From: Candidatus Roizmanbacteria bacterium RIFCSPHIGHO2_01_FULL_39_8
GTDB taxonomy: Bacteria; Patescibacteriota; Microgenomatia; UBA1406; GWC2-37-13
Length of the DNA stretch: 9,704 nucleotides
Direction of reading: 5' to 3'
Assembly (NCBI GenBank): GCA_001789355.1
Contig: MFZI01000028.1
Span: 1 to 9,704 of the forward strand
Shown here piece after piece: positions 1 through 7,666 of the stretch (the first letter of the stretch is position 1; each line of letters starts with the position of its first letter). The position numbers were made by a program, and so were the translations under genes. The notes beneath the pieces were generated by a model. That model saw only the letters and a list, made by a program, of their open reading frames with translations. It ran no database searches and was not told where the DNA came from.

Positions 1-377
1 ACGAGTATTTACCGACATGGGCCAAGGAATGTGCGGGGGGACCTGCGAGGCAGGAGATAGAAGTAAGAAAAGGTAGTTTTAATCTATTTGCAAGTAATAA
101 ATTATCTTACGAGGGAAGTTCTGATGCATCGGATGAAACAGAACTCATCGTATATAAGTATTATTTCCCTGGCTGGCACGTAGAAGTTGACGGGAAAAGT
201 TCTAAGTTAGATTACACATTTTCAAAAGGGGGGATTTTTAAGACAAAAATACCCGCAGGATTACATTTGATAAGAGTCTATTACGAAAAAACTCCGGTGA
301 TGTGGATTGCGGATTTAATTTCGTTAGTATCAGTAGGGCTATTTTTACTTTGGATAGCACGAAGTAAACACTTATGA
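1..377 (+). CDS. YfhO/PTPS-related membrane glycosyltransferase-like protein, C-terminal part (5' end outside window)
   Basis: The frame is open from base 3 to a TGA at 375-377, giving 124 residues with no start, so the gene begins before the window. The visible part starts with EYLPTWA. A beta-rich segment follows with YYFPGWHVEVDGK (about residues 54-66), then a G-rich turn, IPAGLH and a TP motif. One membrane helix (about residues 101-119) and a short basic tail (ARSKH) end the protein. EYLPxW followed by a YFPGW-VDGK domain is typical of the C-terminal extracytoplasmic domain of large YfhO-like or 6-pyruvoyl-tetrahydropterin-synthase-related membrane proteins. YfhO itself is a GT-C enzyme that glycosylates teichoic acids from a lipid-linked donor. 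Its stop overlaps the next start (ATGA, 374-377), so it heads the visible operon. Family is fairly secure; substrate is unknown, and the catalytic N-terminal region cannot be seen. Confidence 0.8.
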   Translation, partial: EYLPTWAKECAGGPARQEIEVRKGSFNLFASNKLSYEGSSDASDETELIVYKYYFPGWHVEVDGKSSKLDYTFSKGGIFKTKIPAGLHLIRVYYEKTPVMWIADLISLVSVGLFLLWIARSKHL

Positions 378-1879
378 AAAAGGTTAAAAAAATTATCCTG
401 GTCCTTCTCACTATTTTGCCAATAGCTTTCTTCACGAAGTCTGTTTTTTTAGGCGATGTTAACTTTTGGTATGATTCTGCGAGGGATTTAATCTCTGCTT
501 GGGATAATCTGAACAAACTCTCACTCATCGGTCCTCCCACAGGAATACAAGGTATATTTTATGGGCCCTATTGGATATGGCTCTTGAGCTTAGGATTATT
601 CTTATCAAAGAATCCTCGCGTTACCATTTTTCTCGTCTCCACCATTCCCTTTTGTATCATTTTTCCGATCATTTTGTCCCGCTACTCAAAGATAATCAGC
701 AAAAAAGCGCTTTTGATTGCATGGCTTTTTTTTCTTTACGTCGATGGGTTTGGATATGCGACATCACTCTGGAATCCACATCTTGGCCTCATTATGTTGC
801 TCAGTCTGATTTATCTGATTGTTTTTACAGATTTCAGACGCATGGATCGATACACGGTTATCAAAATATTTTTGGCAGGAATATCTAATGGTTTAATGAT
901 TAATTTCCAGATGTCACTCGGAATATGTGTTTTATTGGGTTCAGTTATTTTTCTTTTACTCTACCTTTTTTTGAACTTTGTAAAAAAAAGACAAAAAAGG
1001 CTCCGGTTTTTGAAACATACTTTCATTATTATCAGTTTTTTTCTTACGGGAGTAGCGGTAACATTTCTTCCATTATTCCTTTTCGAGATACGCCACGGAT
1101 TCAATCAAATTCGTACCCTTATTGAAGCTCTCACCTCATATGGAGGAATAGTTAACTACAGAATCCTAAGCCAAAAAGAGATTCTTTCACTATTTTTTGG
1201 TAGATTCGGATATATCTTGCACACGAATTGGGTTGGTGCCTATCTTCTGGAATTACTCAGTATACTACTTATTCTTTGGCGAATCAGGAAAGAGAAAATA
1301 GTCCTATCCGAAAAAGAAAAAAAACTCTTATTACTTCTCTTAACAATAACTCTATCCATTTTATATATCTACCTCACGGCCAGAAATCCGGTATGGGAGT
1401 ATCATTTTTTGGGTACAGAGGTGATATTTATTCTTCTTATCGCCTTTGTTATCGGTAAGATATCTTTTTTTGAAAAACTTTTGGTTCTTTATATTTTGTA
1501 TTCTGCTTTGATGATGATTCCACTTCTCTTTGCCAATAAAAACCTCTATGCGTCTTCGTCTCTCGTGACAAAGGAGTATATTGTAGATATAATTCGGGAG
1601 GATGCGGGAAGTAGAGACTATGCGGTCGATGCCTACAGCGCGTCGGTATATGTATATGATTATAGTTATCTCTTTAGATGGCGATCTGGTAAAGAAGTAC
1701 CTTTTGACCCAAATACAGTCACGGAAAAAAAGGATTTAGTATATCTAATTATTCCTGGAACAAAGAAAGAAGAGAGGCTTAATTTTATCAATTACAGAAC
1801 GCCAAATAACACTTATACCACGTTAAAAAAATGGCTTATCGCAGACGGTACTGAAATTATTAAACGTGCAAAGAAATAG
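374..1879 (+). CDS. GT-C superfamily membrane glycosyltransferase, DxxRD type
   Basis: A 501-residue protein with about eleven membrane helices and a soluble C-terminal domain of roughly 105 residues. Helix 1 (residues 7-26) is followed by the first outer loop, where GT-C enzymes carry catalytic acids. The loop reads D34-S-A-R37-D38, then LSLIGP (49-54), Q59-G, F62-Y-G-P and W67. This pattern of DxxRD, then L-x-L-I-G-P, then G-F-x-G-P is one I associate with GT39/RgtA-D-like proteins of CPR bacteria. Other marks are WNPH (133-136), NFQMSLG (177-183) and E238-I-R-H241-GF at the end of a helix. It lacks the DE pair of ArnT. It should transfer a sugar from a polyprenyl-phosphate donor outside the membrane; donor and acceptor are unknown. 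The ATG overlaps the upstream TGA by 4 bp and has only a weak GAAG before it, which suggests translational coupling. It resembles the gene at 6134-7666. Confidence 0.85.
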   Translation: MKKVKKIILVLLTILPIAFFTKSVFLGDVNFWYDSARDLISAWDNLNKLSLIGPPTGIQGIFYGPYWIWLLSLGLFLSKNPRVTIFLVSTIPFCIIFPIILSRYSKIISKKALLIAWLFFLYVDGFGYATSLWNPHLGLIMLLSLIYLIVFTDFRRMDRYTVIKIFLAGISNGLMINFQMSLGICVLLGSVIFLLLYLFLNFVKKRQKRLRFLKHTFIIISFFLTGVAVTFLPLFLFEIRHGFNQIRTLIEALTSYGGIVNYRILSQKEILSLFFGRFGYILHTNWVGAYLLELLSILLILWRIRKEKIVLSEKEKKLLLLLLTITLSILYIYLTARNPVWEYHFLGTEVIFILLIAFVIGKISFFEKLLVLYILYSALMMIPLLFANKNLYASSSLVTKEYIVDIIREDAGSRDYAVDAYSASVYVYDYSYLFRWRSGKEVPFDPNTVTEKKDLVYLIIPGTKKEERLNFINYRTPNNTYTTLKKWLIADGTEIIKRAKK

Positions 1880-1882
1880 GCT

Positions 1883-3373
1883 ATGTTCAGCTTTAAGAAA
1901 AACATTTTTCTTCTCATTCTGCTTATTTTATTCGGTTTCATCTTCTTTTTTAGGCTGGATTATAAGCCTCTGGAGAGTTGGGATGAGGCGTGGTATGGAT
2001 CAATAGCCAATGATGTCGTAAAAACGGGTAATTTTATGGATACGACTTATAACAATAAACCTTACTTCGATCATCCGCCGGCAGGATTTGTGTTAATGGC
2101 GGCATCCTACAAACTATTGGGGGTAAGCGAATTTTCGACAAGACTTCCTTCGGTATTGTTTGGTCTTATGAGCATACTTCTTATCTATCTTATTGCTTCG
2201 GAATTATTCGGTAGATCCGAAATCGCATTCGCATCTGCTCTAATTTTGGGAAGCTCTGTTTGGTATGTAATCAGGGTTCGATCTGGGAATCTTGATTCGG
2301 CGTTTCTCTTTTTTTACCTTTTGACAGTCTATCTTTCTTTGAAATCCGCAAGAAACTTTAGGTGGTTTCCCTTTGTTGGTTTGAGTTTTGGTGCTCTCAT
2401 AATGACTAAAACTTTAGCTGGGATATCTGTGCTTGTTTTAATCGTGTTGCTCAATATAAAAACTCTCTTCGGCAAAAGGGAAAATTTGATTTGGTTACTG
2501 CTGGCTTTTATTTTTTTCTATCTCTTAGTTTTTCCTTGGTATAAGTCTCACGAAGCTAAGTATTCAGATTTTCTCAACTATCAGATTAAGCACATCGGCC
2601 AAAGAGATAGAACTCAACTTCTTCTCATTCCTTCAAATATAAGTCAAACACTTTTTTATCTACATATGGGAATTAGAAAATGGTTTAAATTGTGGCAGCT
2701 GAGTTTTATTCCATACCTGTTTCTTTTTCTTTATCAAATTTATTCATACTTTAAAAGAGGCAAAAAAATAAAACAGAAGAAAAGTGTTGAAATCTTACCT
2801 TATTTGTTCATTCTTATTTGGACTACAGTTGTTCTGTATCCTTTTTTAGCCTCGAGTCAAACAGAAATCTGGCACTTAATACCGGTATATCCGCCGATAG
2901 CTTTATTTATCGCCTCAGTGACATTTAATATCGGATTACTATTTGTCAAAACTGTCGTCACACGATTTAACCTTGAAAAGGTCAACTTGGTAAGAATATA
3001 TCCAGTAATTTTCATTGGCGCATTTCTTGTTTTGTCGTTTATCCAAGCGAAAAATTTTTGGGCTGAAGTCTATCCGAAAGTAAAATATACAAATGACGAA
3101 GTTGATATTTCTAGAAGACTAAGCAAATATAATCAAATGATCTATGTCGATGGAGATTATCTACCCCTAGCAGTTTTTTATTCGGGAAAACAGATTAAAT
3201 CGCTCATATTGGAGTCAGATAGTGTAGTCACTTTTACTAAACTATTTGAAATAGATAAGGGAAATGTAATTGGTGTAACAAGAAACTGGGTATTTGACGA
3301 TTTGAGAAAGAAAAATTTCAATTTTAAGCTGTTAGAAAAAAACAATTCGTATTCAATAGTAACGATTCCTTAA
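1883..3373 (+). CDS. ArnT/PMT-like family 39 membrane glycosyltransferase
   Basis: A 496-residue protein and the most canonical GT39 (PMT_2-like) member here. After helix 1 (about residues 8-23) the first outer loop holds WDEAWYG with D34-E35, the acidic pair expected to act in catalysis. KPYFDHPPAGF (59-69) and RLPSVLFG (87-94) follow, all classic ArnT-family signatures. R131 and GNLDSAF (135-141) match the next conserved block. PWY in a later loop and HLIPVYPP before the last helices also fit ArnT-like enzymes. A soluble tail of about 109 residues starts near residue 388. Such enzymes transfer a sugar from a polyprenyl phosphate to a lipid or protein at the outer membrane face. Length is near the family's usual 450-550. 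It starts 3 nt after the previous stop and ends 4 nt before the next start. The specific substrate cannot be told; it is not necessarily an aminoarabinose transferase. Confidence 0.9.
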   Translation: MFSFKKNIFLLILLILFGFIFFFRLDYKPLESWDEAWYGSIANDVVKTGNFMDTTYNNKPYFDHPPAGFVLMAASYKLLGVSEFSTRLPSVLFGLMSILLIYLIASELFGRSEIAFASALILGSSVWYVIRVRSGNLDSAFLFFYLLTVYLSLKSARNFRWFPFVGLSFGALIMTKTLAGISVLVLIVLLNIKTLFGKRENLIWLLLAFIFFYLLVFPWYKSHEAKYSDFLNYQIKHIGQRDRTQLLLIPSNISQTLFYLHMGIRKWFKLWQLSFIPYLFLFLYQIYSYFKRGKKIKQKKSVEILPYLFILIWTTVVLYPFLASSQTEIWHLIPVYPPIALFIASVTFNIGLLFVKTVVTRFNLEKVNLVRIYPVIFIGAFLVLSFIQAKNFWAEVYPKVKYTNDEVDISRRLSKYNQMIYVDGDYLPLAVFYSGKQIKSLILESDSVVTFTKLFEIDKGNVIGVTRNWVFDDLRKKNFNFKLLEKNNSYSIVTIP

Positions 3374-3377
3374 CCAT

Positions 3378-4454
3378 ATGTTTTTTTTACTTTACTTTGT
3401 ATTGTTGATATTTTTTGCGATTTATTCGTATGCGTTGGTCGACCCAAATCTTACCCTTATTCAGTCGGATATCTGGGTAGGGTTTAGAAATTCCTTAGTA
3501 GATCTTGGTTATTATCATAGAGACGCTTCTTGGTTGTTATACCTTGTTGGAGTTGTTTTACTCTTTGTTTTTTCCTATTTTTTTACTAAGAATTTTAAGA
3601 AATTTGATCCCTTGCGAATCGCAATTTTAGTGGGATTAGTGAGTCTTATCTCCTATCCCTTCCTGACTCACGATTTATTCAATTACATGTTCGATGCAAA
3701 AATCGTGACCTGGTATCACCAGAATCCATATCTCTTTAAAGCTCTCGACTTTCCCCAGGATCAGTGGCTCCGATTCATGCACTGGACCCATAGAACATAT
3801 CCTTACGGCCCCGTTTTTCTATTGATTACCTTGGTTCCGTCTTTTTTGAGTCTCGGAAAATTTTTATTGAGTTTTTTGCTCTTTAAAGTAACTTGGCTTG
3901 TTTTTTATGCTTTGAGCGTATATTGTCTTAAAAAAATAGACAAGCGTTCAGCTATTTTATTCGCAACAAACCCTCTAGTTATCATCGAAGGTCTGATAAA
4001 CATGCATAATGATCTTGTTGCGGTCTCCCTCGGGATTATTGGAGTGTACTTCATCTTCAAGCAAAGAGAAATATTAGGTAGATTCTTTATTTTAGCTTCA
4101 GCAGGTATAAAGTATGTTACCGCTCCTTTAATTTTGACCAGCGGAAGAAATAAAGTATTCCAATTTTTAGCATTTGCCGGAGTTGCGGCAATACTTATCT
4201 ATATGTCTTTATGGGTAGGGATTCAACCCTGGTATTTTATAAATCTATTTGTTTTTCTTCCTTTTCCTCTACGATTCATTTTGCCTCTCAATGTGTTTTT
4301 CTTTGGGTTACTTGTTTCATATTATCCCTATATTCGTTTGGGAGGATGGGATAAACTTAATAATGTGAATTTACAGCACTCCATTATAATATTCTTCTCC
4401 ATCTTTGCAGCAATTATATTGCTAGTGAGAGAAGTAAGAAAAAAATATGTTTAA
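3378..4454 (+). CDS. Compact GT-C mannosyltransferase-like protein (MptA/B or GT87-like)
   Basis: A 358-residue polytopic protein of a different GT-C branch from its neighbours. The outer-loop block reads LTHDLFNYMFDAKI (residues 96-109, with H98-D99 and D106), N116-P-Y, W136 and Y141-P-Y-G-P145. Further on are NPLVIIE (198-204) with H210-N-D, and GIKY (243-246). This order (acidic D-x-F-x-Y, then NPY, then PYGP, then NPL-x7-HND) is how I recognise actinobacterial polyprenol-phosphomannose-dependent alpha-1,6-mannosyltransferases MptA/MptB and GT87-like relatives. Those are usually well over 400 residues, so this one is short, and no C-terminal soluble domain is visible. The likely role is adding a hexose, perhaps mannose, to a growing surface glycan; the sugar is inference. 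The ATG lies 4 nt after the previous stop with no Shine-Dalgarno, followed directly by eight T. Its end overlaps the next gene by 8 bp. Confidence 0.8.
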   Translation: MFFLLYFVLLIFFAIYSYALVDPNLTLIQSDIWVGFRNSLVDLGYYHRDASWLLYLVGVVLLFVFSYFFTKNFKKFDPLRIAILVGLVSLISYPFLTHDLFNYMFDAKIVTWYHQNPYLFKALDFPQDQWLRFMHWTHRTYPYGPVFLLITLVPSFLSLGKFLLSFLLFKVTWLVFYALSVYCLKKIDKRSAILFATNPLVIIEGLINMHNDLVAVSLGIIGVYFIFKQREILGRFFILASAGIKYVTAPLILTSGRNKVFQFLAFAGVAAILIYMSLWVGIQPWYFINLFVFLPFPLRFILPLNVFFFGLLVSYYPYIRLGGWDKLNNVNLQHSIIIFFSIFAAIILLVREVRKKYV

Positions 4455-6108
4455 GCGTTTACAGACAATTCTTGCAGGCAAAAAAAGTTTGATTCCAGGA
4501 ATACTTTTTTTTTGCGCCGTTTTCGCTTTGTTTTTGATTAATTCTACTTATGTTAGTTATCCGGACGAGTTCGTCAATCTCTGGGCAGGAAAATATATCA
4601 ACCTGGGAAAGGTACCATACAGGGAATTTTTCGACCATCATTTACCTCTCGCCTGGTATCTCTCTGCATTTCTTTTAAAGCTGTCATTCAATTCATATAC
4701 TCTGTTCAGATTTTTTTGGGCATTATTCCAATTCATGGCACTTTTTGGTTTGGCCGTCTGGATCAAAAAAAATCATAAAGATTTTTATGCTTACTCCCTT
4801 GTATTTTTATTACTTTATCCGCTTGTCACAGTTTATTATTGGCTGCATATTTTTTTAGCCGATAGTTTAGCTGCTTTTTTCTTTTCGCTCATATTCTGGA
4901 TATTACTTCTTGAGACTTACAAGAAAAGTAATACCATAGCAATTTATCTCGTTACGTCGTTTCTCACATTTTGTCTCATTTTTTCTTCGCTGAGTTATCT
5001 CTATCTGGGCTTGGTCTTGTATCTTTGGCAAGTGTATTTATTGTTGCCAAAGATTAAACACATCCTTATTTTAGTCCTATTTTCGGCAGTTCCTTATTTT
5101 TTTTATTTACTTTATCTCCTGTTGACTAACTCCATAAGCGATTTTTACTTTGCAAATCTTACCTATAATACAGATCTTTATATTAATATCGCAAACTATA
5201 CAAGAGGTAAATTTTTCAATCCGTTAAAATTTGGTTTTACTTTGATTTATAATTTTTGGCAAGGTTATCTTCCCCGTTTGACGACCATAAAAGACTTAAG
5301 TCTTTATCTCCCGGTAGGATCGCTTGTGACATTGGGTAGTTTCATCCTGCTTCTTCTATTGATGTTACGGTATTTACCTATTGGTATTTTGTTCTTCTTC
5401 ATTCTTTCATTTTCAGCTCCGAGAAGTAATATAAGCACGTCGATTAATGAAACTGATTATCAAGTTGGGCTTTACATAATGTTAGGAATAACAGCTTCAT
5501 TATTTGTTCTTGGCGCTTTCAAGAAAATTGTATTAAAAGAAGAATTTTTTCAAGATGTCCTAAGAATAGGGCGATTGTTGTTGTTATTATTTTTACTTTT
5601 TTCCTTCATTTTTCTTTTGTACAATACATATTCGAAATGGTATCTCCGCTACACTCAAAAGATGCCTTCAATTCGTGATACTTCTGACAGCGCAATTTTT
5701 ATCGATGAAATTCTCGATGAAGATGATACATTTTGGTCAGGACCCTATGAGCCACATGAGTCTTTCTTCGTTAAAAAGGGGAGGATGGTCGGAAAATATC
5801 TTTCTTTACTTCCGCAATTTAGGGAAAATGATGTTTTAAAAACTAATTTCATCAAACAGTTCGCTAAAGAAAAACCCACAATTATCATCTTTAAGATAGA
5901 TACAGGTATTTTTGGCACGCTCACATCTGAGTTCGGCAATTTTTTTCTTACCTGGCTTAAAGAATACTATATAAGTTTGAAGGATGTTAAGGGAGTTAAT
6001 GTGCTTAAAAATCCAACATCAATCAGGTTAGATACAGATCTTTTTATTCTGAAGAAGGAAAGGGATTCAGTCCTGCAAAAACTTAAATTATATAAATATA
6101 TAGAATAA
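4447..6108 (+). CDS. Family 39-like membrane glycosyltransferase with C-terminal soluble domain
   Basis: A 553-residue protein, the longest complete one in the window. Helix 1 (about residues 15-33) leads into YPDEF with D40-E41, then PYREFFDHHLPLAWY (57-71). This is the GT39 first-loop pattern, with FDHHLP in place of the usual DHPP. Roughly ten more helices follow. A soluble domain from about residue 397 contains DEDDTFWSGPYEP (424-436), a KP-TIIIF strand and a basic C-terminal helix. It should act at the outer membrane face with a polyprenyl-phosphate sugar donor; the acceptor is unknown. It is the last gene of the plus-strand run, overlapping its upstream neighbour by 8 bp, and ends 25 nt before a convergent gene. 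A run of nine T (4505-4513) lies in codons 20-23. Its middle and C-terminal parts resemble the partial gene at 8381-9704. Confidence 0.85.
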   Translation: MFKRLQTILAGKKSLIPGILFFCAVFALFLINSTYVSYPDEFVNLWAGKYINLGKVPYREFFDHHLPLAWYLSAFLLKLSFNSYTLFRFFWALFQFMALFGLAVWIKKNHKDFYAYSLVFLLLYPLVTVYYWLHIFLADSLAAFFFSLIFWILLLETYKKSNTIAIYLVTSFLTFCLIFSSLSYLYLGLVLYLWQVYLLLPKIKHILILVLFSAVPYFFYLLYLLLTNSISDFYFANLTYNTDLYINIANYTRGKFFNPLKFGFTLIYNFWQGYLPRLTTIKDLSLYLPVGSLVTLGSFILLLLLMLRYLPIGILFFFILSFSAPRSNISTSINETDYQVGLYIMLGITASLFVLGAFKKIVLKEEFFQDVLRIGRLLLLLFLLFSFIFLLYNTYSKWYLRYTQKMPSIRDTSDSAIFIDEILDEDDTFWSGPYEPHESFFVKKGRMVGKYLSLLPQFRENDVLKTNFIKQFAKEKPTIIIFKIDTGIFGTLTSEFGNFFLTWLKEYYISLKDVKGVNVLKNPTSIRLDTDLFILKKERDSVLQKLKLYKYIE

Positions 6109-6133
6109 TCTAACCCCAGACGGGTAAGCGAAT

Positions 6134-7666
6134 TTAACGAAAGAAAAGCCAGTCGTTGGGAGTAATCTTTGCAGGGGGTTCCCTATCACTTTTAGAAAGA
6201 TTATATTTATTAATTTGGTAACCGTTACTTAAAGGTATTATTTTTACCGGTGAGGAATTAATTCCCAACTCCCTTTTAATCCATGGTTCGGCCATAAGAT
6301 CAGGTCTGAAACTAGGAGGCGGCTCGATCAAAACGTATGTAGTTTGTTTTTTAATAAATCTAGAGGCCTTCTTTGAAGATAGCTTTTCTGCGTAAGACAT
6401 TGCATATTTATCCTGGTAGCCAAAAATATCCGGGGCGTAGATAAAATAACCGAACTCCCCCGGGGCATCTGCAAAAATCTTATTCGCGTTTGTAAGGTGG
6501 AATCTCCATGATCCATTTGCTGTACCGAACCCAATGGTTATTTTGCTGATATAGAGTGTATTTTGAATACCCGAAATTACAATTATCGTGAACAGTAATC
6601 CGTAATATAACCATTTAAGACTATAGCGATGGAGGGTCGAAAAAATAAGAATGGGGAGTACACTCATTGGCAACCACCAAAACATGATAAGAAATCCACC
6701 ATGTAAAAGAGTCAATGCATAATAGCCGATGTAAAAATACAAGAATATAAGATATGAGGATCTTTTTCTGTCTTTTTTTTTGAATATACCATAAAAACAA
6801 TAGGTCATAAAAATAAATACGACCAAATTAAATTTATGAAGTGGCGATCTTACGAAATTGAGTCCCACGGTCGATAGTCCCTCGAGTCTGTCCTTCAGCG
6901 ACAAGATCAAGGGGATTGGCTTCCCGTCGCGGGCACCCTTCGCATATGCAATGAGCGATCGAAACTGTAGAAAATTATGCCTAAGATCGGATACCAGGAA
7001 TGTTAAAAAAAACAATAGTAAAACAGCAAAACCGACAAAATGAATATATTTCTTTTTCCGTATAACAAGTATTGCCGCTGCAAGGGTGGATAAGAGAAGG
7101 AGAGGTAATCCGAGTGCGATTTCAAACTGTAAAAGCATTCCTCCTATAAAAAAATGACCGATTAAATATATTAGTTTAGCCGTTTGTTCATACCTTATAA
7201 AAAAATAGAGAAATAATGGAAGCAGCAGCATCGCTCCGTTACCGTGAAAAAAACCTTGAGCAATTGGGACCATAGTGAAAGAGAGGAGAAGAGTGGCGAT
7301 AAGTGCAGACTGTGAATCAAAAAGACGCTTCATAATAAAATAGACCGATGCTAAAAATCCCACGGTGAGAAGAATCCAAAACCACCCAACAATTATCGGG
7401 TTCCCGTTACCAATGAGATAAGCTGGCATATTGAGATAATGCCATAAAACGCCATGAAACAATCCTTGCGCATCGGCACGGGGACCAATGAGTACTAATT
7501 TTTTAGTCGCAATTTCGTCAAATATAAGAAAATCTCGGCCGATATCGGTATAGTAATAGATATCTTTGTGTAGTACGCTCCATGCTGCTAAAACAAGATT
7601 GAAGAAAATGAAAAGAAAAGCCACGATAATAAAGTATACTATATCCCAAATATATGAAATTTGCAC
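6134..7666 (-). CDS. GT-C superfamily membrane glycosyltransferase, DxxRD type (second copy)
   Basis: A 510-residue polytopic protein from a GTG start, ending in TAA. It shares a motif series with the gene at 374-1879. The first outer loop has D41-I-G-R44-D45, LVLIGP (57-62), Q67-G-L-F and G72-x-x-W75. QFEIALG (180-186) and D227-L-R-H230-NF follow at matching spacings. Its soluble C-terminal domain (from about residue 379) has ADA (399-401) and Y-rich strands, ending in a polar tail (NLSKSDREPP and beyond). The predicted role is sugar transfer from a polyprenyl-phosphate donor outside the membrane. The start is uncertain: GTG at 7664-7666 lies inside the divergent GT2 gene and has no ribosome binding site. 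An in-frame GTG at 7622-7624 (residue 15) would shorten helix 1 but clear the overlap. A nine-A run (plus-strand 6773-6781) encodes KKK. Confidence 0.83.
   Translation of the reverse strand: MQISYIWDIVYFIIVAFLFIFFNLVLAAWSVLHKDIYYYTDIGRDFLIFDEIATKKLVLIGPRADAQGLFHGVLWHYLNMPAYLIGNGNPIIVGWFWILLTVGFLASVYFIMKRLFDSQSALIATLLLSFTMVPIAQGFFHGNGAMLLLPLFLYFFIRYEQTAKLIYLIGHFFIGGMLLQFEIALGLPLLLLSTLAAAILVIRKKKYIHFVGFAVLLLFFLTFLVSDLRHNFLQFRSLIAYAKGARDGKPIPLILSLKDRLEGLSTVGLNFVRSPLHKFNLVVFIFMTYCFYGIFKKKDRKRSSYLIFLYFYIGYYALTLLHGGFLIMFWWLPMSVLPILIFSTLHRYSLKWLYYGLLFTIIVISGIQNTLYISKITIGFGTANGSWRFHLTNANKIFADAPGEFGYFIYAPDIFGYQDKYAMSYAEKLSSKKASRFIKKQTTYVLIEPPPSFRPDLMAEPWIKRELGINSSPVKIIPLSNGYQINKYNLSKSDREPPAKITPNDWLFFR
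7633..7640. promoter_or_regulatory. Palindromic TATACT element, possible bidirectional -10 box
   Basis: AGTATACT is a perfect 8-bp palindrome, so TATACT reads on both strands between the two divergent genes. On the plus strand it ends 13 nt before the GT2 ATG at 7654. On the minus strand it would start transcription within a few bases of the alternative GTG at 7624. No good -35 box is visible on either side, and the match could be chance in AT-rich DNA. This is inference. Confidence 0.3.

Noticed and set aside
238..540. A 100-residue minus-strand open frame across the first two genes
   Set aside because: It lies antisense to two well-supported membrane protein genes, has no recognisable domain or start signal, and looks like a shadow of their codons.
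571..1458. Three plus-strand open frames inside the gene at 374-1879
   Set aside because: They are out-of-frame shadows within a continuous gene with conserved motifs.
6109..6133. ACCC-cagac-GGGT as a terminator hairpin between convergent genes
   Set aside because: The stem is only four pairs, cannot be extended, and no T-run follows.
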